Assembly: GCA_021790695.1 (NCBI GenBank) | Contig: JAJYGJ010000174.1 | Location: forward strand, 1-7,760 | DNA length: 7,760 nucleotides | Reading direction: 5' to 3' | Source of the DNA: Nitrospirota bacterium | Lineage (GTDB): Bacteria; Nitrospirota; Thermodesulfovibrionia; Thermodesulfovibrionales; JdFR-88 | Shown: positions 1 to 6,350 of the stretch, one piece after another | Numbering within the stretch: the stretch's first letter is position 1 | How the letters are laid out: every line of letters starts with the position of its first letter | The notes under the pieces: model-generated | Databases searched by the model: none | The model's input: the letters and a program-made list of their open reading frames with translations, nothing else | Told to the model about the DNA's origin: nothing | Program-made: the position numbers and the translations under genes

Positions 1-1
1 G

Positions 2-217
2 TGGTGCAGTTCGTGCCATCCGGACGGAAAGGGCCTCGAAAAAGCGGGGCTTCGGGGCAGGAAGGAATGGACGAACCCCGGCGGGACATGGCTCTCCATC
101 GAAGATACGAACAACGTATGCATCATGATGGCCCTCAAGGGGAAAACCATTGACCCCGGATCAAGGGAGATGAAAGACCTGACAGCCTATGTCCGCTCGC
201 TAGCCAGGAGAAAATAA
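2..217 (+). CDS. Cytochrome c, C-terminal fragment (5' end outside window)
   Basis: The frame is open from base 2 to a TAA at 215-217 and gives 71 residues. Near its start it reads W-C-S-S-C-H, a CxxCH haem c attachment motif. Downstream, an I-M-M-A-L segment and an E-M-K-D-L-T-A-Y-V-R-S-L ending fit the distal-ligand loop and last helix of a small class I-type cytochrome c domain, with one of these Met residues the probable sixth haem ligand. By family knowledge this is a periplasmic electron carrier or the last domain of a larger cytochrome; with the 5' part missing I cannot say which. It ends in a basic R-R-K tail. It converges with the efflux gene on the other strand and seems functionally unrelated to it. 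The haem motif is seen; the cellular role is unknown. Confidence 0.8.
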   Translation, partial: WCSSCHPDGKGLEKAGLRGRKEWTNPGGTWLSIEDTNNVCIMMALKGKTIDPGSREMKDLTAYVRSLARRK

Positions 218-248
218 AGGCTGTGAGATACGGGGCCTTTTGTTTTTC
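216..248 (+). terminator. Probable intrinsic terminator of the cytochrome c gene
   Basis: AAAGGC (216-221) pairs with GCCTTT (235-240) across a 13-nt loop, followed directly by a T-rich tract, TTTTGTTTTT. It starts within the stop codon of the cytochrome gene. A second, overlapping inverted repeat, GGGGCCT (232-238) with AGGCCCC (261-267), encloses a small CCTGAA/TTCAGG hairpin and reaches the stop codon of the efflux gene. The short convergent gap may therefore serve both genes, but only the + strand has a T-tract. Confidence 0.5.
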
Positions 249-258
249 CTGAAAGACT

Positions 259-1767
259 TCAGGCCCCTTCGAACTCCTTCGCCGCCTCGGCCGCCTCTTT
301 GTCTATCTTCTCGTTTCTCATGACTGACAGGAGCGCCGAGACCAGGTTCAGGACTATAAGAGTTATGAGCACCATCGTGAAGCCTTTCATGAAGGCGCCT
401 ACCTTTACATCAATCGGCATCGTGCTGCGGAATATCTGCCGGGCGTTGGCGTATCCCTTTTCGGCCACGTATTGGTGCTCCAGGGAAGCGAATATGAGGC
501 CGGAGATGTCCACGCCGAATATGAGCCCCAGCGAGCGCATCATGTTCAGCAGAGCGCCTGCGACCGAGAGCTTGTCCTTGGGAGCGGCGCCCATTATGGA
601 GCTGTTATTGGGCGGCGTGAAAAATCCCATTCCCATGCCGAGCATTATAAGGATACCCACGAGATAGACGATATGGGAACCCGTGCCGAGCATCAACAGC
701 AGGAAACAGGCGAGGGCACACAGAAGCATGCCGGTCGTGGTCATCAGCCTCGGGCCGCGTCTGTCGGAAACACTGCCCGCGATGGGGGCCACGAACGCCA
801 TCGCAAGCGGTATGGGCGTAAGGAGGCTGCCAGTGAGGGCGACGCTATAGCCCACCACTCTTTCCAGGTAGAAAGGCATCAGAAACATTATCGCGAAAAG
901 CACGTAATAGGAGAGCATGCCTGTGAAATTGCCCGCGGAGAAGGTGAAATTCCTGAACATCTTCAGATCGACAAGAGGGTATTTGACCTTCATCTCCGTG
1001 ATTATGAAGAGGGCAATCAGGACGGCCGCAAGCCCGAAGTAGAGCATGATCGTGGGCGAATGCAGGCCCAGCTTGACCAGCTTGTTGAAGCCCAGCACCA
1101 GGAAGAGAAGCCCGCCGGAGAACAGTGCGGTCCCGACGTAATCCACCGTCTCTTTCTGCTCCTTCTTCTTGTCGCGCGGCAGGATGAGGAGACCGGCCAA
1201 TGTGCCAAGGGCGCCTATCGGGAGGTTCACGTAGAATATATACCGCCAGCCTATCGCGGATATGATGAGGCCGCCCACAAACGGGCCGACAGCCATGGCG
1301 ACGGCCTGCGTGGCCCCCTGGATGCCGATGGCCCTGCCCCTTTCATAAGCAGGAAAGGCCGCGGTTATTATTGCGACCGCATTTGCCTGCAGGAGCCCGG
1401 CCCCCACTGCCTGAAGCACGCGCGAGCCGATGAGAAACTGCATCGAAGGGGCCATTCCGCAAAAGAAGGAGCCGATTGTGAAGACGACGAACCCCGTGTT
1501 ATAAAGCTTGGAGCGTCCATACATGTCGGCCAGTCTTCCAAAGAGCGGCAGGAAGATGGTGAGCGTGAGCATGTAGGCCATCGCAGTCCATTCGACCAGC
1601 GCCATGCTGACATTGAAGTCGGTCTTCAGCGTGGGCATCGCGATGTTGACGATGCTCACGTCCAGGGCGGACATGGTCGCGCCTATGAGAACGTTGACCA
1701 GTATGAACCATTTCCAGCTTGGTTTCGAGAAGAAATACGGGTGCGGAAACTGAAACTTTTCACTCAT
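259..1767 (-). CDS. DHA2-family (EmrB/QacA type) MFS drug efflux transporter, 14 TM segments
   Basis: Predicted 502-residue inner-membrane proton-coupled exporter. Motifs visible (numbered from the start chosen here): S-A-L-D-V-S-I-V-N-I-A-M-P-T-L in TM1 (about 33-47, the DHA2 motif D1); motif A G-R-L-A-D-M-Y-G-R-S-K in the loop after TM2 (77-87); antiporter motif C ending A-V-G-P-F-V-G-G in TM5 (about 151-166); and G-W-R-Y-I-F-Y-V-N-L-P-I-G (173-185), characteristic of this subfamily. Length and hydrophobic pattern fit the 14-TM class. An ATG 27 bases further upstream is in frame, but the Shine-Dalgarno sequence AAGGAGG lies between the two and 10 bases before the ATG at 1767, so the shorter start is preferred. 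No EmrA-like adaptor or outer-membrane channel gene adjoins it. The gene upstream on the same strand is a large STAND/BTAD regulator, and the gap holds a SARP-type promoter candidate, which suggests induced expression. The substrate cannot be read from sequence. Confidence 0.93.
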   Translation of the reverse strand: MSEKFQFPHPYFFSKPSWKWFILVNVLIGATMSALDVSIVNIAMPTLKTDFNVSMALVEWTAMAYMLTLTIFLPLFGRLADMYGRSKLYNTGFVVFTIGSFFCGMAPSMQFLIGSRVLQAVGAGLLQANAVAIITAAFPAYERGRAIGIQGATQAVAMAVGPFVGGLIISAIGWRYIFYVNLPIGALGTLAGLLILPRDKKKEQKETVDYVGTALFSGGLLFLVLGFNKLVKLGLHSPTIMLYFGLAAVLIALFIITEMKVKYPLVDLKMFRNFTFSAGNFTGMLSYYVLFAIMFLMPFYLERVVGYSVALTGSLLTPIPLAMAFVAPIAGSVSDRRGPRLMTTTGMLLCALACFLLLMLGTGSHIVYLVGILIMLGMGMGFFTPPNNSSIMGAAPKDKLSVAGALLNMMRSLGLIFGVDISGLIFASLEHQYVAEKGYANARQIFRSTMPIDVKVGAFMKGFTMVLITLIVLNLVSALLSVMRNEKIDKEAAEAAKEFEGA

Positions 1768-1777
1768 TACAAAAACC

Positions 1778-1784
1778 CCTCCTT
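1778..1784 (-). promoter_or_regulatory. Ribosome binding site deciding the efflux gene start
   Basis: The minus strand reads AAGGAGG, a near-perfect Shine-Dalgarno sequence, 10 bases before the ATG at 1765-1767. The upstream in-frame ATG (1792-1794) would put this site inside the coding region and has no comparable site of its own, so the shorter protein is the better call. Confidence 0.85.
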
Positions 1785-1810
1785 GGGAAATCAAATTTAT
1801 GTTTCATGTC

Positions 1811-1822
1811 CGGTCCGGACCG
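1811..1822. repeat. Perfect 12-bp palindrome in the efflux gene leader
   Basis: CGGTCCGGACCG is a perfect palindrome centred about 50 bp upstream of the efflux start codon. It could be an operator half-site pair, part of a leader RNA hairpin, or chance in GC-rich sequence. Nothing else in the window copies it. Confidence 0.35.
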
Positions 1823-1906
1823 CTGCATCCGACCGTGCCGGTGCCCGGGCGACCACTCCTTGCCATATACGGATTGGTCTGCTCAGGCCGATGTCCGGGA
1901 AGCCCT

Positions 1907-1940
1907 GCTCCCCGGAGCCGGCAGCGCTCCCGCCCGGAGC
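1907..1940 (-). other. Two tandem GC-rich hairpins at the expected 5' end of the efflux mRNA
   Basis: On the minus strand GCTCC-GGGCG-GGAGC (1940-1926) is followed after 7 nt by GCTCC-GG-GGAGC (1918-1907). Both have the same GCTCC/GGAGC stem. If transcription starts about 7 bases after the -10 candidates at 1945-1952, the first hairpin sits right at the 5' end of a leader of about 170 nt. The hairpins are seen in the sequence. A role in mRNA stability or riboregulation is inference. On the + strand the element at 1926-1940 is followed by TTTTATT and so looks like a terminator, but no + strand gene ends here. Confidence 0.4.
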
Positions 1941-1944
1941 TTTT

Positions 1945-1978
1945 ATTAAATAACGCTGCCACCTACAAATTACCTACA
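1945..1978 (-). promoter_or_regulatory. Candidate SARP-type promoter: heptamer direct repeat plus -10
   Basis: On the minus strand TGTAGGT (1978-1972) and TGTAGGT (1967-1961) are identical heptamers separated by AATT, giving an 11-bp period. Eight bases after the second copy comes TATTTA (1952-1947), overlapped by TTTAAT (1950-1945), which matches the TATAAT consensus at 5 of 6 positions. There is no good -35 hexamer at normal spacing. For SARP regulators with an OmpR-type domain (ActII-ORF4, DnrI and relatives) it is established that they bind heptamer direct repeats with 11-bp periodicity, the 3' copy lying about 8 bp upstream of the -10. The gene immediately upstream encodes exactly such a DNA-binding plus BTAD module. 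That it binds here is inference. Confidence 0.55.
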
Positions 1979-2010
1979 GATTTCACGAAATTCCCGGCTA
2001 TGGAAGGATT

Positions 2011-2053
2011 AAAAAAATAAATAGCTTACCTTTATTCAAGGTGGAAGGCCTTG
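2011..2053 (-). terminator. Weak terminator candidate after the BTAD regulator
   Basis: Directly after the regulator stop codon the minus strand forms CAAGG-CCTTCCA-CCTTG (2053-2037). It then has an A/T-only stem, AATAAA/TTTATT (2036-2031 with 2021-2016), that runs into a tract of seven Ts. Neither stem is strong alone. The arrangement would allow partial termination between regulator and efflux gene. Confidence 0.35.
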
Positions 2054-5000
2054 TTAAAAAATGGATTTATAGATTTTCTCTGTAACCACGGAGGGTTTGA
2101 GGCCAAGGGTTTCGAAGAGCGTCCTACGGCACCTCTCATAGGCGCGGGCCGTCTCGGCGCGTCTGCCCAGGCCGATCTCGCAGTACATCAAATTCTGATA
2201 GAGTTCCTCGATAATGTTGTCCAGTTCCAGTCCCTTTTCGAATTTCTGCACGGCCGCCTCCAATTGGCCGTTCCGCATGAGGTGTTTGCCTAAATCCATG
2301 ATTAACCTAAGCAATCTGCTTTTCACCTTTTCGCGCATCATTATCGCCCAGCCCAGCCATAGCTCGGACGGCAGGAAGTCACCCTTGTAGAGGGCTATCG
2401 CCTTTTCGGTGAGGTCCAGGGCGGTCCCGGCCCCGCCAGCCTCGCCGGCCGTTTTCAATTCGTTTTCAGCCTGCTCCATGATCCTTGAGATCGCCTTTAA
2501 ATCCGTCCAGCAGTATTTTTCATCCAGACTGCATAGGCCGCCGCTCACCCGTACGGCCTTCTCCCCGATCAACTTTCGCAGGCGAACAAGGTTTATCTCA
2601 TAGGACTTGTGCGCCAGGTCCCCTTCAGCATCGGGCCAGAGCATGTCCGTAATCCTTGCTTCGGGGATGTCCTGATGATTCAGGGCGATCAATACCTTTA
2701 AAAGTGTGAGGGGTTTTTGCCGGGCCTTCCCCTTGAATTCGAGCGCCCGTCCGTCCCGGACGACCCGGAATTCCCCGAATGTATAAACCTTTACCGGCCA
2801 GGGCCAGCCCTCCACTTCCACCGGGCAGGCATATTTCGCGAGGCCCCGTCTGTGCACCAGCCGCCGCGTGTATTCCGGCTCTATCCCGGCCTCAAGCGCC
2901 CTGGCCGCAAGGCGGGCCATGGCATGCGCGTCCCACCACCAGATGAAGCCCATGTAATTGTGCTTGCGTCCAAGGCGAAACCCTTCGCGAAGGTATTCAA
3001 GCGCGACAGTCTCCTCACACGTGTCGAAAGAGAACTGCGCTTTGGCAAGGAGGCACATGAATTTCAAGACGTCAGAGCCGGCCGACAGTTCCTCGCACGA
3101 CCGGATACATTTTCGCGCCTCTTCGAATTTCCCGAGGGCGTGCTTCACCTGCGCCAGTTCGTAATAGCACAGAGCGATTGCATAGACAAACCCCGTCTTC
3201 TCGATTTCCCGCGCGGCCTCGGCGTATACCTCGGCCTCCGCCAGGTTGCCGGCGAGGAATTCACGATGGCCCGAGACGTGAAGGAACTGGCAAAAGCCGA
3301 TCCTCGGGCGGAAACAGACCCACGTTTTTTCATGCAGAAACCCGTCGGCCCTCGCAAAATCTCCCGCGATCAGCGCGGCCATGGCGCCGATCATCGACTG
3401 ATCTCCGCCCATGATGCGGATGCCGGTCCTGTCGGCGGTTTCGCGCATGGCGTCAATCTCCGCAAGCGCCTTTTCCGGGTCCGGAGCGATGAACACATTC
3501 AGGGGCGTATGCAAAAGCATCGAGAAGATCTTTAAAAAAGGCGGCACATCCGGCGATCCGGCCGCCGCGAGAAGCTCCCCGGCCAACAATATGAGCTTAC
3601 TGTTTTCCCCACGAAAGCCATGGAAATAAAAGGCATAACCGAGCGCCTGGAGGCGGCAGGCGGGGTCCCCGCAATCCCTTGAGAGCGTCAGGCACCTCTC
3701 CGCCCAGGTCTCCGCGTCCGGGTGCGCCGGTCGGCAGGAAACGATGGCGTAGGTCATGCAGGCGGCCACCTTCGCATTTATCCTGTCCTCAATGCCGGCA
3801 AACGGAAAATGAGACCCGTTCTTCTCAATGAGGGCGTAAAGGCGGTCAATCCAGCTCCTCATGGAGGAAAAATCATTCCATTCGTAAGCGAAGCCGTCAA
3901 CGATGAAACACCAGCTAAGGAGGGCCCCGGCCAGGTCGTCGCCGGCTGTGAACTGCCAGTAGGCCTTTTCAAAATGGCCCCTTGCCCGGGCCGGGTCATT
4001 TCCCATCCGGCACATCCCAAGCCAATAGAGGAGCCACGGTGAACTTTCAAGGGACTTCTCCGGGATTTTTGAAATCCACCCTTCGAGGGTCCGGGTCCGT
4101 CCCTGGTTCACGAACCTTCCGGCGTTTTTCATTATCAGGGCGGACAGCGACTCCCAGTCTCCGCACTGGATCCAAAGCTCCGCAGCGTTCTCCGTCTGGC
4201 CCACCTCCATGAGCAGCACGGCCGCCATTTTCCTTAATGCCGAGATTTCTTCTTTCGGATACTCCTCCACGGCCCTGGCGTTAAGGAATTCCTTGAACAG
4301 CGGATGCATCCGGTAAAAGGAGACGTCGGCGTTTCGCCTCTCCACAAAATAATTTTTCCGGTTAAGTTCGGACAGTATCTTTTCCGCGGCGTCAAATCCG
4401 GTGATTTGCCGGGCGGAATCAGCAGGGATCCTCGGGAGGAAGGAGGCCTTCAGGAGAAACTCTCTTGTCATCCCGTCCATCTTGGAGAGCACCTCGCTTG
4501 CGAAATAATCGAACACCCTTTCCTGATTGAGGGCGGCAAGCGGCACCAGCGCGGGTCCGGCCATCTTCATCTCCTCGAGAAGGAGGACCAGCCCCGCCGC
4601 CCAGCCGTTGGTTTTTTCCTGTATCTCCCGCAATGCATCCCTGGGGATCCTTTTTCTGCCCTGGACATCGAGGAAGGTTTTTGTCTCTTCCAGAGTGAAC
4701 CTTATCTCCTGCCAGCCTAAGGGCGCCATATTCCTGTTTGCAAGGAAATGGACCATCCTGGGCGGCGGTTCATGGCGGCTTATCAGTATGCACTGGATTC
4801 CCGCGGGTATTAAGGGAATGGCCTGGGCCATGATCTCCCAGAAAGGGGCGTCCTCGTGGACATCCTGGCAATTGTCGAAGACGAGTATATGCGGGGGTTT
4901 CAGTCTCCGGTACATCTCCTCGAAATACCAGGCCGTAAAGGCCGGGAGGCCCTGAAAGTATTCCGCCGTAAAGAGCGGCAACGCCTTTCTGTATCTGCCC

Positions 5001-5305
5001 AATTTCCTTGCGGCCAGCCCCATGTAATAAAAGAAGGAGGCCGGGTCCGTATCCGTCTGGTCCACAAGGTACCAGAGGTGGGGAATCTTCCGGGATTCGA
5101 GCCAGCTTGCAGTGAGTGTGGTCTTGCCGGAGCCGGCGGGGCTGGACACCCAAAGGGCGGGGAAGTCCCGCATCGAATCAAGCCGGCTAAAGAGTTTTTC
5201 CCGTGGGAAAACGCCTGAAACGGCGGGGCGCGTTATCTTGGCGGAAGGCGCAGCAACCCTCTTCACTCCCGGCAATGACCCCAAAAAAGAACATTCGCGC
5301 GGCAT
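2054..5305 (-). CDS. STAND ATPase / TPR / BTAD transcriptional activator (MalT-like N-terminus, SARP-like C-terminus)
   Basis: A 1083-residue cytoplasmic, probably ligand-responsive activator. Residues about 20-345 form a MalT-type STAND NTPase: the I-T-R-P...F-P-R-E-K-L lead-in, Walker A S-P-A-G-S-G-K-T-T (55-63), Walker B H-I-L-V-F-D-N (139-145), sensor-like L-I-S-R-H-E-P (174-180), T-N-G-W-A-A-G-L (232-239) and Y-R-M-H-P-L-F-K-E-F-L (331-341). Residues about 350-830 are helical, TPR-like repeats, ending in the W-W-W-D-A-H and G-I-E-P-E-Y-T-R-R-L signatures that I know from this regulator group. From about 837 comes an OmpR-type winged helix (F-G-E-F-R-V...L-W-P-D-A-E-G-D...N-L-V-R-L-R-K-L-I-G), then a BTAD domain to the C-terminus (Y-K-G-D-F-L-P...A-R-A-Y-E-R-C-R). 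There is no LuxR helix-turn-helix. In the family, ligand and ATP binding drive oligomerisation and promoter activation. The adjoining efflux gene is the obvious target. The ATG used lacks a Shine-Dalgarno sequence; a GTG at codon 14 is an alternative. Domain calls are firm, the ligand unknown. Confidence 0.92.
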   Translation of the reverse strand: MPRECSFLGSLPGVKRVAAPSAKITRPAVSGVFPREKLFSRLDSMRDFPALWVSSPAGSGKTTLTASWLESRKIPHLWYLVDQTDTDPASFFYYMGLAARKLGRYRKALPLFTAEYFQGLPAFTAWYFEEMYRRLKPPHILVFDNCQDVHEDAPFWEIMAQAIPLIPAGIQCILISRHEPPPRMVHFLANRNMAPLGWQEIRFTLEETKTFLDVQGRKRIPRDALREIQEKTNGWAAGLVLLLEEMKMAGPALVPLAALNQERVFDYFASEVLSKMDGMTREFLLKASFLPRIPADSARQITGFDAAEKILSELNRKNYFVERRNADVSFYRMHPLFKEFLNARAVEEYPKEEISALRKMAAVLLMEVGQTENAAELWIQCGDWESLSALIMKNAGRFVNQGRTRTLEGWISKIPEKSLESSPWLLYWLGMCRMGNDPARARGHFEKAYWQFTAGDDLAGALLSWCFIVDGFAYEWNDFSSMRSWIDRLYALIEKNGSHFPFAGIEDRINAKVAACMTYAIVSCRPAHPDAETWAERCLTLSRDCGDPACRLQALGYAFYFHGFRGENSKLILLAGELLAAAGSPDVPPFLKIFSMLLHTPLNVFIAPDPEKALAEIDAMRETADRTGIRIMGGDQSMIGAMAALIAGDFARADGFLHEKTWVCFRPRIGFCQFLHVSGHREFLAGNLAEAEVYAEAAREIEKTGFVYAIALCYYELAQVKHALGKFEEARKCIRSCEELSAGSDVLKFMCLLAKAQFSFDTCEETVALEYLREGFRLGRKHNYMGFIWWWDAHAMARLAARALEAGIEPEYTRRLVHRRGLAKYACPVEVEGWPWPVKVYTFGEFRVVRDGRALEFKGKARQKPLTLLKVLIALNHQDIPEARITDMLWPDAEGDLAHKSYEINLVRLRKLIGEKAVRVSGGLCSLDEKYCWTDLKAISRIMEQAENELKTAGEAGGAGTALDLTEKAIALYKGDFLPSELWLGWAIMMREKVKSRLLRLIMDLGKHLMRNGQLEAAVQKFEKGLELDNIIEELYQNLMYCEIGLGRRAETARAYERCRRTLFETLGLKPSVVTEKIYKSIF

Positions 5306-5763
5306 TTTGGCGGTGTCAAGTCTTTTTTGTAAATTCTCACCAGGGTCTTATTCTCAAGGGTTTTCATGACTCAGGTTATGCCGTGACCCGGCCCCCCTCG
5401 TACAGGTCCCCATGAAGATACGCCGTTACCTCTTCCCGCAGAGCCATCCTCAACATCATCCCGACCCAGTATTTTAGCATCTTGAACGCGTTTTTTTAAA
5501 GAGGAGCCTTCCCCCGACAGGGTTTCAAGAAGCCCATGAAAGCGGTCATGAGCAGTGATAACCCTTCCTTATATTTCGCTCTCATTTTTCACATAAGCGC
5601 CGAAGCTTTCTTGATGTGCCGGAACTGAGGCGGCCGCCCTGCTTTCAGTCCGAACGACGCTTTCCCGGCCAATCCTTTTCCACAATTCTACGACAGCGGG
5701 GCCGGATGCGAAGGGGGCACGGTCCGCGTTCGATGTAACTTTCGGATTTTTAACGGGAAAATC
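5306..5763. other. Gene-poor region upstream of the regulator
   Basis: 458 bp between the regulator start and the tRNA fragment without a convincing gene. The minus strand has two short frames in the same phase, separated only by a stop: 29 codons from an ATG near 5586, then a 34-residue frame at 5376-5480 ending A-L-R-E-E-V-T-A-Y-L-H-G-D-L-Y-E. The latter faintly recalls the N-terminus of mutator/IS256-type transposases, but it is too short to call. The regulator promoter must lie here. TTGAGA on the minus strand at about 5353-5358 is a possible -35, but I see no clear -10. Confidence 0.4.
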
Positions 5764-5807
5764 TGGTGCCCCCTGCAGGAGTCGAACCTGCGACACCAGG
5801 TTAGGAA
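5764..5807 (-). tRNA. 3' half of a tRNA-Arg(CCT) gene, probable att-site remnant
   Basis: On the minus strand the sequence begins with the loop TTCCTAA (U33, anticodon CCT, A37, A38). It continues with a CCTGG anticodon-stem strand, a 4-nt variable loop, a perfect T arm (GCAGG, loop TTCGACT, CCTGC), the 3' acceptor strand AGGGGGC, discriminator A and encoded CCA. The T arm and acceptor closely resemble E. coli tRNA-Arg(CCU) as I recall it. The bases before the loop do not pair with CCTGG, and no D arm or 5' acceptor strand (expected GCCCCCT) lies upstream, so only the 3' half is present. tRNA 3' halves that begin at the anticodon loop are the classical duplicated attachment sites of integrative elements. 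The orientation places the element on the higher-coordinate side. It is not a functional tRNA gene. Confidence 0.75.
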
Positions 5808-5843
5808 TTCTTAACAGGCGATTTTCGCAAAGCGGCTACTGGC

Positions 5844-5864
5844 AACGGTTCCAGCAAAACCGTT
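5844..5864. repeat. 7-bp inverted repeat next to the tRNA fragment
   Basis: AACGGTT (5844-5850) and AACCGTT (5858-5864) are perfect inverted copies around a 7-bp centre. They lie 37 bp inside the proposed element from the tRNA fragment. This could be a recombination-protein or regulator site, or a weak hairpin. The rest of 5808-5936 shows no gene. Confidence 0.35.
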
Positions 5865-5936
5865 TGATTTAAAAGCATAAACTTGACTTCCGCATATTCC
5901 GGCTGTTCCGCCCAAATCCGGATAAAATGCAGAAAA

Positions 5937-6272
5937 CTACGACAATTTTACTACGGGTAAAAAGAGCGGCACCTTAGGAATAATCGAGAACGCCAAGAAC
6001 GGGCGAAGACTCTTATGCCGAATCGGGAAACATTCTCTTATACAGCTTATCGCTGGCAGGCCATGCTCTTTAAGGACCTCTGTGACTCTGCCCCTGCTCA
6101 TTCCGGCCAGCTCAACCGCCTTCCCAAGCGATATGGACTTTTCCTGGAACAGAAGGATTGCAAGCGCCACTTTCAGCTTTTTCTTGACTTCTTCCGGCCT
6201 CTCGGTCCCCTTCATCGCAAATATTATGTCCTGAGGGAGGTCTAATTCAATCTTTTCGCTCTTCGTTCCCAT
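5937..6272 (-). CDS. UPF0175-type antitoxin-like small protein, C-terminus possibly frameshifted
   Basis: A 111-residue frame. Residues 8-75 match the UPF0175 pattern as I know it: an N-terminal beta strand K-I-E-L-D-L-P-Q-D-I, a charged helix, L-A-I-L-L-F-Q-E-K, then the helix-turn-helix-like I-S-L-G-K-A-V-E-L-A-G-M-S-R-G-R-V-T-E-V-L (47-67) and H-G-L-P-A-I. Family members are often antitoxin components placed beside a PIN-like toxin and act as DNA-binding repressors. The family is usually about 80-90 residues long. Here the last 31 or so (C-I-R-E-C-F-P onward, Pro- and Phe-rich) do not look like the family. Reading one frame over after H-G-L gives S-D-K-L-Y-K-R-M-F-P-D-S-A and a stop at 6013-6015, so a frameshift or foreign tail is possible. 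No toxin gene follows before the tRNA fragment, so it appears orphaned. Confidence 0.7.
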   Translation of the reverse strand: MGTKSEKIELDLPQDIIFAMKGTERPEEVKKKLKVALAILLFQEKSISLGKAVELAGMSRGRVTEVLKEHGLPAISCIRECFPIRHKSLRPFLAFSIIPKVPLFLPVVKLS

Positions 6273-6279
6273 GGCATCG

Positions 6280-6285
6280 CCTCCT
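6280..6285 (-). promoter_or_regulatory. Ribosome binding site of the UPF0175 gene
   Basis: The minus strand reads AGGAGG, seven bases before the ATG at 6270-6272. Another ATG (6277-6275) is only two bases from it and is not the likely start. The strong site indicates that the gene is or was genuinely translated. Confidence 0.75.
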
Positions 6286-6350
6286 GAGCCTTGATAAAAG
6301 TATTTGACACATTTCTGGGCCGGCGGGAAAGACGTCCGGAAGGAATATTA

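Noticed and set aside
472..1953. 493-codon open frame on the + strand
   Set aside because: It lies antisense over the efflux gene. Its composition is rich in Arg, His, Glu and Gly with no domain pattern, as expected for a shadow of a GC-rich gene.
2717..3535. 272-codon open frame on the + strand
   Set aside because: Antisense to the well-supported regulator, with no ribosome site or recognisable motif.
5569..5796. 75-codon minus-strand frame
   Set aside because: Its start codon lies inside the tRNA fragment and its first residues are the typical artefact of translating a tRNA T arm; no motif follows.
5764..5860. 3' end of a tmRNA gene
   Set aside because: The T arm and CCA end would fit, but the anticodon-loop-like TTCCTAA with CCT and the acceptor strand fit tRNA-Arg better, and no tag-peptide or pseudoknot region is visible upstream.
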